64,000 nucleotides of DNA from Leptospira ognonensis (GCF_004770745.1 NZ_RQGD01000035.1:316874-380873), one strand, 5' to 3'; positions 26,323-36,184 are shown, counted from the stretch's first letter. Numbers and translations are program-made. Notes: a model not told the origin generated them from the letters alone.

Positions 26323-27474
26323 ATGCTACAAGAATCTCAAGTAAACCAAAAGAAACCATTTTTACTCCTTTCGATTGCAGGGGCAGTATTACTCGTTGCC
26401 ATGCTCACGCTATTTTTAAAAAACAAAACCAACATCGGGAGCGAATTGAAATTAAGCGGGCCTAAAAAAACAAATTACCTGATCAGTATGATATCAGATA
26501 ACGGAGATTATCTATTTTCATTCTATGCAGAATTTTATCATCAGGAGAAGAAGGCTGCTTTATTTTTCGTGAACCCATTAACTTCATTTGAAGATGAAAA
26601 AACGTTGGAAGATTACGGCAAAGACGCTCCAGACGAAATTTATTCGTCTCTAGAGGATACCTTGGACCACTCAATTCAGCATAAGATCGTGATCACAGAA
26701 ACAAATTTTCATCAAATCGTAAATTTGCTTGGGGGAATGGAATTATTTTTTGAACCTCGGTCTAATCGAATCACCAAAAAATACAAAAGGGTCAATCGGA
26801 TTTACAATTTGGATGGGGAGGACTGTTACGATGTTCTTTCTTATCTGGAAGATCGAAAATTACTTTCTTACATTCATCGTTTAGAGATTCAAGAAAATAC
26901 GATTTTATCACTATTTGAAACATTTCACCAAAAACGCGATCTTCTATCAAAACAAAAAATTGGCTACTTACACGATCACATAAACAACAATCTCTCGTTA
27001 AAGGATTGGGAATTGTTTTTTGAATTTTTTAAGAAGGATAGAGTTCATTTTGGTGTTTCTGAGTTGCCGGCGGAGCCCATTGCCCGAGTCAAAAAAAAGG
27101 ATGAGATACTTAAGACACATGAAGAAACAGTAAAAGTTGCTTTTAACAAATTCTCCTCCGACGTTAGATCAAGCTACTATTCAGACGGTGAAAGAGCACG
27201 TATTGAAATTCTAAATGGTACCTCTAAAAGTGGACTGGCAAGATACGGCAAAGCCTTGTTAAATGATAAAGGTCTAAAAGTGTTGTCCGTTGACAATGCT
27301 TGGGATTCCAATTTTGACAAAAGTATTATTTTAAACAGATCTGGAAATACACAGTATACCGATACCATTTCCGAAACGTTTCAAGGAAGGAAAGTTTACT
27401 TTGCCTTACGGAAAGACCTAGGTCTGGATGCGACAGTAGTCCTCGGCGAAGATTTTCAAAATTCAAAGGAATAA
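26323..27474 (+). CDS. Membrane protein with degenerate LCP region and LytR_C domain
   Basis: A 383-residue protein with one N-terminal membrane helix (about 13-32) and an extracytoplasmic body. The middle segment NFHQIVNLLGGMELFFEP resembles the LytR-CpsA-Psr fold, but the catalytic Arg/Asp clusters of LCP phosphotransferases are not visible. The C-terminus (RIEILNGTSKSGLARYG through VVLGEDF) is a LytR_C domain. Active LCP enzymes attach polymers to peptidoglycan; this one may only bind. It sits between yqeK and rsfS, one base before the latter. Confidence 0.7.
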   Translation: MLQESQVNQKKPFLLLSIAGAVLLVAMLTLFLKNKTNIGSELKLSGPKKTNYLISMISDNGDYLFSFYAEFYHQEKKAALFFVNPLTSFEDEKTLEDYGKDAPDEIYSSLEDTLDHSIQHKIVITETNFHQIVNLLGGMELFFEPRSNRITKKYKRVNRIYNLDGEDCYDVLSYLEDRKLLSYIHRLEIQENTILSLFETFHQKRDLLSKQKIGYLHDHINNNLSLKDWELFFEFFKKDRVHFGVSELPAEPIARVKKKDEILKTHEETVKVAFNKFSSDVRSSYYSDGERARIEILNGTSKSGLARYGKALLNDKGLKVLSVDNAWDSNFDKSIILNRSGNTQYTDTISETFQGRKVYFALRKDLGLDATVVLGEDFQNSKE

Positions 27475-27475
27475 A

Positions 27476-27844
27476 ATGACACCCATTAGCGAAGAAACCA
27501 TAGAACATCTCAAGAAAATTCAGAAAAGCCTACTAGATAAGAAATGTGAGAATATTGAAGCACTAGATTTAAGGGATGTTAACTCTTATCTTTCGATTTT
27601 TGTGATCGCCACAGTTAAGTCGGAAACCCAAGGGCGTTCCGTTGCAAAAGATATCGAAAAGTACATGAAACCACTCAAACTAGCGGAAAGAAGAAATCAC
27701 ATTACAGATCTTCCGAAAGACGCCACAGGATGGATACTGCTGGACTACGGAGAAATCTGTATTCATGTCATGACAGAAGAAATGAGGGCTTATTATTCCC
27801 TGGAACGATTATGGGGAGATGCGAAGTCGATCCCACTCACATAG
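27476..27844 (+). CDS. rsfS: Ribosomal silencing factor RsfS
   Basis: RsfS binds L14 on the large subunit and blocks subunit joining when nutrients are short. The 122-residue protein carries the family core: ENIEALDLRDVNSYLSIFVI, then GWILLDYGEICIHVMTEE and YYSLERLWGDA. It begins one base after the LytR_C gene stop and ends the run that starts at obgE. The 171 bases after it contain no hairpin with a T-run that I can see. Confidence 0.94.
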   Translation: MTPISEETIEHLKKIQKSLLDKKCENIEALDLRDVNSYLSIFVIATVKSETQGRSVAKDIEKYMKPLKLAERRNHITDLPKDATGWILLDYGEICIHVMTEEMRAYYSLERLWGDAKSIPLT

Positions 27845-28015
27845 TTAAAAACGCTACTTTCATGCCTTCTTGGATCTGGTAAATTATTGCACAGATTCAA
27901 TCAGGACCACCGTCTAAGAAAGCAAAAGGCGGAATGAAATAGATAGCTATTTTGGCTTGCCCGTCGGCATGCATTTCCGTTTCCTGTAGATTAGAAGGGG
28001 TTTTAAACAAGTTCG

Positions 28016-29719
28016 GTGAATCTTCCATTTAATGATTATCCCCCCTCCTCTCCTCGAAAGTTGACCAACGGGTTAATATTATTTCTGTCATTTTTTCTTA
28101 CATTTTCAATCGAGTCCGATACGGAACTGGAGGAACAATTTAGAAGATTTAGGACTTCTGATTGGGAGTATTCCTCTGGAGCCACTTCTTCCGCAGCAAA
28201 AACTGAAAGTGGAAAACCGGTATTCCGACTAACGATTGCCCAAGCAATCGAACAGGTAATTGAAAACAACATCATCGTCCAAAATGCAAAATTAGAAATC
28301 ATAAAAGCTGATTCTCCAGAACTCAAAAATGAATCACGATTTACCTGGAGAGCCCTAGCAGGAATTCAATCCGCAAAACAAATATTTCCTGATAATCGAA
28401 ACAACCTGTTTGCAGGAACGAAACGTAGCCAGGATAAGATATCGGCGGGCATTGAGAAACAGTTTAAAACGGGTACTTATTTTAAAACGGAAGTTTCTAC
28501 TCTCAGATTTGATACGAATGCTTTTGAGGATCCTTTTAATCCCCTAACCTCGGGACTTTCTGCATTAGCCGCAAAACCTATGTATACGGGAGCAGTTTCA
28601 TTTACCCTTTCCCAAGAATTATTAAAATACGGATTTGGACGCACAGAAGAGGATAAAGAAAAATTATTAAGGAACCAAACCTTACTTACCCGAGAAAATT
28701 ATATAAGCATCCTAACTCAATTAGTCGTGAAAGTTTTGGTTGATTACTGGTCTCTAGGAATTGTTGATTCCCAAATTTCAACTTATGAAAAAGTATTAAA
28801 GAATACAGAGGAGATACGTAATCTTACTAAAAGAAAACAAGCATTAGGTCTTTCCGAAAGTTTTGAAATTAACCAATGGAATCAGGCATTTTTAAAAACT
28901 GAGTCCTCTCTCGAAAAAGCAAAAGTGGATCGCATCGAAGCTGAAAGAAATTTAGTAAGAATTTTAAATGTGGACGTAGGTTCCTCAATAGCGGGCGTTA
29001 CAGATTTAACTGAAACTCTACCTACAAATTTCAACCTTGAGGAAGACAAGAAATATGCTTTAGCGCATCGAATCGATTATTTGATCCTAAAGAGACAACG
29101 TGAGATGACAAAATTGATGCTTGCCAACGCCCAAGATGAAGATGTTCCTTCTCTCAAAGCAACCGTCGGGTACAGCTCTATCAATCAAAATTTCATTTCT
29201 CCGCAAGACAACTTCATCGCGAGACAACAGACGGGTTTATCTTATCTAAATAATTTCCCGCAAGTTTCAGCAGAAGTCAAAATGAGTTATCCACTTTGGG
29301 ATTTAGGAATAAAAGCATCCATAAAAGAAGCCCAGGTGAATCTCCAAAGTCTTGAATTGCAAATCCAACAATTGGAACAAGAGATTAACCAGGACATAGA
29401 TAATCGATACGAGCTCGTACAATCAAGCTATATCCTTCTCCAAGATCTTAAGAAAACAAAACTGGAAAGTGAGAAATTTTATGAAGGACTCCTTAGTCGA
29501 TTTCGTCAGGGCCGTTTTACTGCCGTTAATGTAAAGAATGCATTAGATGCTCTTGCTCAAGCTGAATTGGGCATTACCCAAGCAAAGATTAATTTTAATA
29601 TCAACCTTGTAAGGTATGAACTAGCGAAAAATTCTCTCTTCGAAAAATACGGTTTGGATCTCTATCAAATTTTGGATGAGGTCGAAAAACGAGCTCGCGT
29701 AGAGACAGATAAGTTATGA
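28016..29719 (+). CDS. TolC-family outer-membrane efflux protein
   Basis: A 567-residue protein built from two OEP repeats with long alternating helices, as in TolC. It has an N-terminal hydrophobic stretch (about 17-32). [28 protein letters not shown] helix starts are visible near residue 70, and a second repeat begins near residue 330; the ends of coiled helices are rich in Gln and Glu. Such proteins form the outer-membrane duct of export systems, but no inner-membrane pump gene is adjacent. The start is GTG at 28016 with AAGGGG about 15 bases upstream, so the true start may differ. Confidence 0.85.
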   Translation: MNLPFNDYPPSSPRKLTNGLILFLSFFLTFSIESDTELEEQFRRFRTSDWEYSSGATSSAAKTESGKPVFRLTIAQAIEQVIENNIIVQNAKLEIIKADSPELKNESRFTWRALAGIQSAKQIFPDNRNNLFAGTKRSQDKISAGIEKQFKTGTYFKTEVSTLRFDTNAFEDPFNPLTSGLSALAAKPMYTGAVSFTLSQELLKYGFGRTEEDKEKLLRNQTLLTRENYISILTQLVVKVLVDYWSLGIVDSQISTYEKVLKNTEEIRNLTKRKQALGLSESFEINQWNQAFLKTESSLEKAKVDRIEAERNLVRILNVDVGSSIAGVTDLTETLPTNFNLEEDKKYALAHRIDYLILKRQREMTKLMLANAQDEDVPSLKATVGYSSINQNFISPQDNFIARQQTGLSYLNNFPQVSAEVKMSYPLWDLGIKASIKEAQVNLQSLELQIQQLEQEINQDIDNRYELVQSSYILLQDLKKTKLESEKFYEGLLSRFRQGRFTAVNVKNALDALAQAELGITQAKINFNINLVRYELAKNSLFEKYGLDLYQILDEVEKRARVETDKL

Positions 29720-30888
29720 TCACCAACCGTAAAGAAGAGATGGTTCGCTATCGAAGAACGATTCATCAAAATCCAGAACTGAAATACGAAGAAAAAGATA
29801 CAGCAAGTCTTGTCGCCAGGCATTTAAAATCCTTAGGGAAACCTTTCGAAGAAAAAATAGCGGAAACAGGCATTGTTTGTCTGTTTGATTCCCAAATTCC
29901 AGGAAAAACCATTTTAATTCGCGCAGACATGGATGCCCTCCCCATTTTTGAAGAGAACGATCATGAATATAAAAGCCACAACCCAGGAAAAATGCATGCA
30001 TGTGGCCACGATGGTCATACAAGCATACTGATGGCACTAGCTTCAGAATTGAAAGATTCTCTGATGTCTATAGTTCCCAAAGGTAGAGTCCTGCTTTGTT
30101 TTCAACCAGCGGAAGAAGGCGGTGCTGGTGCGGATAAAATGATCGAAGCAGGAATATTGGAAAAATATAATGTAGATGCATGTTTTGCGCTTCATGTTTG
30201 GAATCATATCGATATCGGAAAGTTAGGCGTCGTAAATGGGACCATGATGGCCTCTGTGGATGAATTCTTAATCACGGTTAAAGGAGTCAGTGGCCATGGG
30301 GCTCTTCCTCAGCATACGATTGACCCTATCTTAGTTGGCTCTCACATTGTAACAGCACTCCAGAGTATCGTTTCCCGGAATGTCGACCCTTTGGAGCCTT
30401 GTGTTGTTACTGTCGGATCGTTTCACGCGGGAAATGCATTTAACGTAATACCTGAAACCGCTGAGCTGCGCGGAACGGTTCGCACGTATTCTGCTTCCGT
30501 TTATGAACTTTTTCCAAAACAACTTGAGGATTTAGCTCGCGGGATTGCCAAAGGATTTGGAGCAGAAATCGACTTTCAATACACTCGTATCGACAAACCG
30601 ACGATCAATGACCCAAAAATGGCAGATCTCGTCAGAAAAGCTGGAACCAACGTCCTCGGCGAGGATTGTCTTACAGAGGAAAATACAAGGACAATGGGCG
30701 GAGAAGATTTTTCTGCCTTTTTAATGAAACGTCCTGGTTGCTATTTTTTTGTTGGATCACGAAATGAAAAAAAAGGATTCATTTACCCACACCACAGCTC
30801 TCATTTCGATTTTGATGAGGACGCAATGCCAATCGGTCTTGCTGTACTCAAAGAAATCATTGGTTTATATTTAAGCGCGGATACGTAA
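29716..30888 (+). CDS. M20 family amidohydrolase
   Basis: A zinc-dependent amidohydrolase of the M20D group (hippurate, IAA-amino acid or N-acyl amino acid hydrolases), 390 residues. The N-terminus has [15 protein letters not shown], the metal ligands follow in [18 protein letters not shown] and [12 protein letters not shown], and GGEDFSAFL lies near the C-terminus. The small lid domain is in the middle. The natural substrate cannot be read. It overlaps the TolC gene by four bases (ATGA), so the two are co-translated, but no functional link is evident. Confidence 0.9.
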   Translation: MITNRKEEMVRYRRTIHQNPELKYEEKDTASLVARHLKSLGKPFEEKIAETGIVCLFDSQIPGKTILIRADMDALPIFEENDHEYKSHNPGKMHACGHDGHTSILMALASELKDSLMSIVPKGRVLLCFQPAEEGGAGADKMIEAGILEKYNVDACFALHVWNHIDIGKLGVVNGTMMASVDEFLITVKGVSGHGALPQHTIDPILVGSHIVTALQSIVSRNVDPLEPCVVTVGSFHAGNAFNVIPETAELRGTVRTYSASVYELFPKQLEDLARGIAKGFGAEIDFQYTRIDKPTINDPKMADLVRKAGTNVLGEDCLTEENTRTMGGEDFSAFLMKRPGCYFFVGSRNEKKGFIYPHHSSHFDFDEDAMPIGLAVLKEIIGLYLSADT

Positions 30889-30898
30889 AAAAAACTTC

Positions 30899-30942
30899 TT
30901 TACATCAAACATATGCCTTTAAAATATTAGTTAGATATCTAA
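30899..30942 (+). promoter_or_regulatory. Promoter with palindromic MarR-type operator
   Basis: TTTACA at 30899-30904 and TAAAAT at 30920-30925 form a possible -35/-10 pair with a 15-base spacer. A perfect 12-bp palindrome, TTAGATATCTAA, lies at 30931-30942 where transcription would start. AT-rich palindromes of this type are common MarR-family operators, and a marR gene lies just downstream on the other strand. Confidence 0.6.
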
Positions 30943-30962
30943 TTATTTTCTTTGAGGTCAAT

Positions 30963-31727
30963 ATGATTCATTATAAAAACGAAAATGGGTTCCAATCTAT
31001 CTCTCTTGATATTAATGAGAACAATAGCTTTGATCTAGAAGCTTTTAAATTACTAGATGCCACTCTTGAAAAGGCAGCATCAGAAAAATCAAAAGTTTTG
31101 ATACTACGTAGTGAGCGAGAAAAGGTTTACTCAACTGGCCTGAATTTAGCTCAGCTGAGTAATAACCCGACAGATGCCATTTTACAAGATTTTATGAAAT
31201 ATTTTTATGGAATCTTAGACAAAATCTATAGTTATCCGACACCTGTCATTGCCGAAGTATCTGGACATGCGATGGGTTATGGTGCTATGCTTGCCCTTGC
31301 CTGTGATTTCCGATTCGGGCTAGAAGGTATGAGAATCGGTTTGCCAGAGGTGAAGATCGGAATAGGTGTACCAAGCTTTATCATACTTATGTTATCCGAT
31401 ATCATCGGTAAAAAACAAGCCTCTGATCATGTTTTATGGGGAAATGCATTCAAAACAACGGAAGCTCTTGACCTCGGATTGTTTCATGAACTATTTAACG
31501 ATTCGGGAAAACTTCGTGAGTCTGTAGATAAGTATGCAAATAAACTTTCCAAAAACTCGATTCAGGCAATGATTGCGACAAAATCAAATCTTAGAGAGTT
31601 AACAAGTTTTAGAAAAGAATTGATCAAAAAAGACATTGCAGCTACTCTAGCTAGCCTTCAATCTGAAGATGCAAAAGAGGGTATTGCCTCCGCTGTTGCA
31701 GGACGTAGACCTGAATTTAAGTTTTAA
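30963..31727 (+). CDS. Enoyl-CoA hydratase/isomerase family protein
   Basis: A 254-residue crotonase-fold protein. Oxyanion-hole segments are KVYSTGLNLAQL and SGHAMGYGAML. The Glu of LPEVKIGIG, which corresponds to the single catalytic Glu of enoyl-CoA isomerases, is present. The other Glu used by hydratases (in the GGGCEL motif) is replaced by Met. An isomerase role in unsaturated fatty-acid oxidation is therefore more likely than hydratase. GAGGT lies four bases before the ATG. A palindromic operator precedes it, and it converges on a marR gene with an 11-base overlap. Confidence 0.82.
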   Translation: MIHYKNENGFQSISLDINENNSFDLEAFKLLDATLEKAASEKSKVLILRSEREKVYSTGLNLAQLSNNPTDAILQDFMKYFYGILDKIYSYPTPVIAEVSGHAMGYGAMLALACDFRFGLEGMRIGLPEVKIGIGVPSFIILMLSDIIGKKQASDHVLWGNAFKTTEALDLGLFHELFNDSGKLRESVDKYANKLSKNSIQAMIATKSNLRELTSFRKELIKKDIAATLASLQSEDAKEGIASAVAGRRPEFKF

Positions 31728-32163
31728 TGCGGGTGTGGTGATAGATTTTTTCTAATATTTGAAATAACAGCTCTGATTCTTCTGCTTCCACTCCCCAAAG
31801 TTTCAGAGAAAACACCTTAGAACTGATTTTAAGTGCGACCTTTCGAAATGATTTGCCTTTTTTTGTCAGGCTAATCATAAATTCTCGTTTATCTTCCAAA
31901 GAACTTTCTTTTTGTATTAAATTTAAAGTTTCGAGCTTATTTACTAAAATGGTTACCGTAGGTTTTTTTCGATGGATTGCTTCCGCGATCCTTGTCATGT
32001 TTACGGGCACTTTTTTGCGGATTAAATATGTTAATATCTCAAAATGAGTCGCAGACAAACTCTCGAAGCCAGACTTTGTGAGCTCGGTCTCAATGACTTC
32101 AACGAGAAATTCAGACAGGCGACCGAAATACTTAAGGGAATTGAATCTTTTTCTGTTCGACAA
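31717..32163 (-). CDS. MarR-family transcriptional regulator
   Basis: A 148-residue winged-helix protein. ATHFEILTYLI, MTRIAEAIHRKKPTVTILVNKLE (recognition helix region) and the wing EDKREFMISLTKKGK follow the MarR pattern. The start is a TTG at 32163, one base after the pepP stop; no in-frame ATG lies before the DNA-binding domain. Its most obvious target is the palindrome in front of the enoyl-CoA isomerase-like gene, which it meets tail to tail. The ligand is unknown; a fatty acyl-CoA would be a natural guess. Confidence 0.85.
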   Translation of the reverse strand: MSNRKRFNSLKYFGRLSEFLVEVIETELTKSGFESLSATHFEILTYLIRKKVPVNMTRIAEAIHRKKPTVTILVNKLETLNLIQKESSLEDKREFMISLTKKGKSFRKVALKISSKVFSLKLWGVEAEESELLFQILEKIYHHTRIKT

Positions 32164-32164
32164 A

Positions 32165-33469
32165 TTATTGTTTTAAGGCCTCAATCTCGGAAATTTCTTT
32201 CGGTATACTCGCCGTTAGATTGATAGGATTTTTCCCTGATATGACGATGTCATCTTCGATTCGAATACCAATTCCACGAAATTCTTTTGGAATATCCCCA
32301 TCTTCTGGATCAAAATATAAACCTGGTTCGACGGTCATTACTTGCCCATTTTGAAGTTTTCTACTTTTTCCATCTATATAATATTTTCCTACATCATGGA
32401 CATCCATACCCAAATAATGACCAGTCCTGTGCATATAGAATTTTTTATAGCTTCCAGTTTCTATGATGGATTCAAGACTTCCCGAAAGAAACCCCATATC
32501 TCTCAAGCAATCGGAAAGAAAATGTACAGTCTTCGTATGGATTTCGTTAAATGGTGTCCCTTCCTTTGAATATTGTATGGCATTTTTGCCAGATGCGAGC
32601 ACGACCTCATAAATCATTTTCTGAGCTTCGGTAAATTTTTTTCCGGCAGGAAATACTCGGGTCACATCTGCGGTATAATAGTTATACTCTGCTCCAGAAT
32701 CGACTAGTACCAAATCGCTTTCTTTTAGTTTTGTTGTATTCGATACGTAATGCAAAATACATGCGTTTTTTCCAGTAGCAACAATATGCCCATACCCTCC
32801 GCCCCAAGCTCCATTCTCCAGGTAGATTTTTTCTAAGATCGCTTCCAATTCATATTCATACATTCCTGGTTTCGATTCCTTCATGATTTGAATATGTCCT
32901 TTTGCCGTGATCCGACTTGCCTCCATTAAATGGTCTATTTCTTCCTTCGTTTTCCTTAGTCTGAGTTCATGCAAAAATTGAGGCTCCTTGATCATGGAAG
33001 GTCCAAATTTGCCTTCACGGACTTTTAGTGAGACTTCCCTTGCTGTTCGCAGGATATCAAGATCTCTTCTATCATCATAACCAAAAAAATAATAAAGTGT
33101 TGTAAAACCTAAGAATAGATTGTGCTTCTCGGTATCCCAATCCGAAATATCAAATGTCTTAGTGAGCTTAAGCAGGGATTTTATTTTATCTTTGCCAAGG
33201 CGCGTTCCCGTCCATATTTCTTTTTCTTTATCCTTTGGCAGACAAAACATTCCCGCTTCCTGCTTCGATATAAATAAAATACCATCTGCCTCGACAATCC
33301 CAGTAAGGTAATAGAAATCGGAATCCTGCCTAAACTTGAATTCTACGTCCCGATTTCTAATTTTATGATTTGCGGCAAATACCAAAAGCAAGTCAGAATC
33401 ACTGAGTTCCTTTTGTACATTTTTGATGCGTTTTTGAAATAGAGAGTGATCGATTTCCTTCACAGTCAT
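32165..33469 (-). CDS. pepP: Xaa-Pro aminopeptidase (M24B)
   Basis: PepP removes N-terminal residues next to proline. The 434-residue protein has the N-terminal creatinase-like domain and a C-terminal pita-bread domain. The five metal ligands are visible: the two Asp in LVDSGAEYNYYTADVTR, His in HRTGHYLGMDVHD, Glu in MTVEPGLYF and Glu in GIRIEDDIV. ATG at 33469 has GAGGAAA nine bases upstream and overlaps the heptosyltransferase stop by four bases; the longer frame to 33526 is rejected. Confidence 0.92.
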   Translation of the reverse strand: MTVKEIDHSLFQKRIKNVQKELSDSDLLLVFAANHKIRNRDVEFKFRQDSDFYYLTGIVEADGILFISKQEAGMFCLPKDKEKEIWTGTRLGKDKIKSLLKLTKTFDISDWDTEKHNLFLGFTTLYYFFGYDDRRDLDILRTAREVSLKVREGKFGPSMIKEPQFLHELRLRKTKEEIDHLMEASRITAKGHIQIMKESKPGMYEYELEAILEKIYLENGAWGGGYGHIVATGKNACILHYVSNTTKLKESDLVLVDSGAEYNYYTADVTRVFPAGKKFTEAQKMIYEVVLASGKNAIQYSKEGTPFNEIHTKTVHFLSDCLRDMGFLSGSLESIIETGSYKKFYMHRTGHYLGMDVHDVGKYYIDGKSRKLQNGQVMTVEPGLYFDPEDGDIPKEFRGIGIRIEDDIVISGKNPINLTASIPKEISEIEALKQ

Positions 33470-34527
33470 CTTATAATTTCCTCTAGAGAATTGAATATTT
33501 TTAAAGGGTCTTGGTCTAACATGCATTTAAAATGAGATTTGGGACAAGAATTACCGCCATGGATGCCGCAAGGTCTACAGTTTAAATCCTTAACTTCTAC
33601 GATTCTCTGCTGAGAGGATAAAGTAGAATAGCCAAAGGCTGGTATGGTGGCACCATAAACCATCACAGTCGGAATATCAAAAGCAGATGCAAAATGTATC
33701 GGACTTGAATCATTGGAGATGATAGCCTTGGCATTTCTAATCCAAACGGAAAGCTCGCCAAGACTCGTTCTTCCGATTAAGGAAACAAGCCTTGACCGCT
33801 CTTTTACCTTGAGGGGTTCAATCTTGAGAAGCTGGAGGATTCGTTCTTGTATTCTCTCATCTGCCTTAGAGCCAATGAGAATGACAGTTTCTTTTCGCTT
33901 CCTCAAAATCAAACTGAGAATAGAGACAAACTTTTCTTCTGGCAGTCTTTTGGTTTCCCAAAGAGAGGAAGGTGCGATCAAAATATAACCAGAGTCACCA
34001 ATCTTTAAGGTTTGGGCTGCTTTTTCAAAGGATTCTAAGTCTTTTTGATTCAAAAATAGAAAAGGCCGCCTGTCCCTGTCAGCGGGATAATCTTCCTTTG
34101 ATTCGTAAATGAGGCTAAATAATTTCTCAACTTCATGAGGACCTAGTCTTGGTCGATTCACTGTTTTTGTATGTAAAAAAGAAAACCCAGACTCGGCGTA
34201 GCCAACTCTTGTCTTGGCTCCCGTAAAAAAACTGAGTAAAGTTGAGCGAAACGAAAAGTGTGCCGCATATACAATATTATATTTTTCGGCTCTTAATTTC
34301 TTAACAAATGCGATAAATCCTAGAATACTTTTTTTAATACGTTTTTTATCCATGGGAATCACAAGGTCAATGTCAGAATTCCCATCTAATATCTGTTCTG
34401 TCCCACTATTACATACTAAATGAATGATGGATTCGGGATGTTTTTTTCTAACTGCATGAAAAAACGCAGTAGAAAGAATCAAATCTCCAAGATAAGCAGT
34501 TTGAAGTATCAGAATTCTTTCTCTCAT
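33466..34527 (-). CDS. Heptosyltransferase-like GT9 glycosyltransferase
   Basis: A 353-residue GT-B glycosyltransferase of family GT9, which adds heptoses to the LPS inner core. ILILQTAYLGDLILSTAF at the N-terminus, LIAPSSLWETKRLPEEKF at the start of the second domain and the donor-site NDSSPIHFASAF segment are typical of WaaF/WaaC/RfaQ. Several paralogues usually occur in Leptospira LPS synthesis, so the specific acceptor cannot be named. It overlaps the upstream thiolase-like gene and the downstream pepP by four bases each. Confidence 0.87.
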   Translation of the reverse strand: MRERILILQTAYLGDLILSTAFFHAVRKKHPESIIHLVCNSGTEQILDGNSDIDLVIPMDKKRIKKSILGFIAFVKKLRAEKYNIVYAAHFSFRSTLLSFFTGAKTRVGYAESGFSFLHTKTVNRPRLGPHEVEKLFSLIYESKEDYPADRDRRPFLFLNQKDLESFEKAAQTLKIGDSGYILIAPSSLWETKRLPEEKFVSILSLILRKRKETVILIGSKADERIQERILQLLKIEPLKVKERSRLVSLIGRTSLGELSVWIRNAKAIISNDSSPIHFASAFDIPTVMVYGATIPAFGYSTLSSQQRIVEVKDLNCRPCGIHGGNSCPKSHFKCMLDQDPLKIFNSLEEIIR

Positions 34528-35627
34528 GATTCTCTCTCGAATATCGAAACAAAGTTATTCGTTGCCAGCCCACCAATGCTGTGAGTTAAAGCAAATACCT
34601 GATTTTTTTTCCTTGGAAAAAATCTGCAGATTTCGACGATTTGGGCAAGGCCTGACGCACCCACGGGGTGGCCTCTTGATTTTAGACCACCAGAAACATT
34701 GATAGGTAAATCGCCTTCTGGGTGAGTCACACCGCTAATCACTCGTCGCAATGCTTCGCCTCTCGGAAATAAATTCCCATCCTCAGCACCAATGAGTTCG
34801 AAAGGAGTGAACGCATCATGCAATTCGGCAAAATGAATGTCACTCGCCTGAAGGTGCGCTTCCGCATAGGCTCGGGAAAACGCAGTAATGCTCGCCGGAA
34901 AACTCGGATCTCCACTCGCAGAAAAACTTCCGGTTCCATGACCCAGACCTCGCACACTGATTTCACTCTTATCTGTGGATAAGATCAAACTAGCCGAGCC
35001 ATCAGAAAGCGGAGAGATATCATACAACCCTAACGGGGATGAAATTTTAACCTGATTCGTATAATCTTCTAAGCTTAAATTTTTTTTAATTTGAGATATG
35101 GGATTTTTTAATCCATTGTCATGGAGTTTTTTTGACAGGAAAAATAAATCAGAATCCGCATATCCATACAAGTCCAAATAGCGACGAGTGAGCATAGCAC
35201 CACCTTGCGCCATGGACATACCAAGGGCACGTTGTGCGTCGGAAAGAACAGAACCTAACAAGAGATTGTTTTCTTCTCGGTTTAATTGAGACATGATCTC
35301 AGTCGCAATCACTAACCCGTGTTTGAATCTTCCACTCTGAATGAGCCTTACACCTAATTGGAATGCGGAAGCACCTGCGGATGAGGCAGTTTCGGATCTT
35401 ACGACAAAGGCATCTTTTAACCCCAGATTTTCTGCGATTTTCGCAGGTAAATGGAATTCCTTTGTGTAAACTTCTGGGCAAAAGCTAGCAAAAACTAAAA
35501 ATTCTATTTTCTCAGGTCCAAAGGACATGACTGACTCTCGCGCAGTATTTGAAGATAATTGCAAAGATGTACCGGAGAATTTTCCAAACGGACTCAGTGA
35601 TGGTCCATGTATGAAAACTTTAGTCAT
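34524..35627 (-). CDS. Thiolase-fold protein lacking the nucleophilic cysteine
   Basis: A 367-residue protein of the SCP-x/lipid-transfer thiolase group. The C-terminal motifs HDAFTPFE and GGLKSRGHPVGASGLAQ are intact. The segment that should carry the nucleophile reads SETASSAGASAF, where active members have a Cys (for example ACASG). The acyl-transfer Cys therefore seems to be Ser. It may act only in acyl-CoA binding or partner a second subunit, or use a different mechanism. It is first in a run with the heptosyltransferase and pepP. Confidence 0.75.
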   Translation of the reverse strand: MTKVFIHGPSLSPFGKFSGTSLQLSSNTARESVMSFGPEKIEFLVFASFCPEVYTKEFHLPAKIAENLGLKDAFVVRSETASSAGASAFQLGVRLIQSGRFKHGLVIATEIMSQLNREENNLLLGSVLSDAQRALGMSMAQGGAMLTRRYLDLYGYADSDLFFLSKKLHDNGLKNPISQIKKNLSLEDYTNQVKISSPLGLYDISPLSDGSASLILSTDKSEISVRGLGHGTGSFSASGDPSFPASITAFSRAYAEAHLQASDIHFAELHDAFTPFELIGAEDGNLFPRGEALRRVISGVTHPEGDLPINVSGGLKSRGHPVGASGLAQIVEICRFFPRKKNQVFALTHSIGGLATNNFVSIFERES

Positions 35628-35707
35628 ACGATTATAGTTTAAGCTTGCTCCGAAAGCGAAAGCATTTTATCATTCCTAATGAACGTAGAATTGAGCAGGT
35701 AACCATC

Positions 35708-36184
35708 ATGAAAGGTAAAAAAGAAGTCTTAGATATCCTCGCCGAAGTACTCTCCGCTGAATTAACGGCCATCAATCAGTATTTCATTCATGCAAAGTTA
35801 TGTAAAAATTGGGGGTATTTGACACTTGCCGAATATCTGAGAAAAGAATCCATAGATGAGATGAAACATGCGGATGAACTCATCGAGCGCATCCTGTTCT
35901 TTGACGGAATTCCTGACTTGCAAAAGTATATGAAGATCAATGTTGGTAAAAACGTTTCTGAAATTTTCGCAAATGACCTTCAATTGGAATTCAGTGCCGT
36001 GGAAAGATTAAATCGTGGCATAGACATTTGCGTGGGCATGAAAGACAACGGAACAAGGGAGTTGCTTGAGAAAATACTCGTAGCCGAGGAAGAACATATA
36101 GATTGGATTGAAACACAATTGAATCTTGTAGCTGAGTTAGGTGTCCAAAATTACCTTTCTCAAAAAATAGGAGACGAGGCATAA
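35708..36184 (+). CDS. bfr: Bacterioferritin
   Basis: Bacterioferritin stores iron in a haem-containing 24-mer. From ATG 35708 the protein has 158 residues, the length of E. coli Bfr, and starts MKGKKEVLDILAEVLSAELT. Ferroxidase ligands are visible: Glu in SAELTAINQYF, Glu and His in ESIDEMKHADE, Glu in LQLEFSA, and Glu/His in EEEHIDWIE. The haem-ligand Met is in DEMKHAD. The upstream frame to 35645 is rejected. Its TAA stop overlaps the proposed ATA start of the next gene. Confidence 0.95.
   Translation: MKGKKEVLDILAEVLSAELTAINQYFIHAKLCKNWGYLTLAEYLRKESIDEMKHADELIERILFFDGIPDLQKYMKINVGKNVSEIFANDLQLEFSAVERLNRGIDICVGMKDNGTRELLEKILVAEEEHIDWIETQLNLVAELGVQNYLSQKIGDEA

Noticed and set aside
27845..28015. 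Possible small RNA or terminator in the gap after rsfS
   Set aside because: I found no stem followed by a T-run, no tRNA-like fold and no open frame with a start site.
35631..35636. Perfect TATAAT on the minus strand just before the thiolase-like gene
   Set aside because: It is only four bases from the ATG, which would require a leaderless transcript, and no -35 hexamer is correctly placed.
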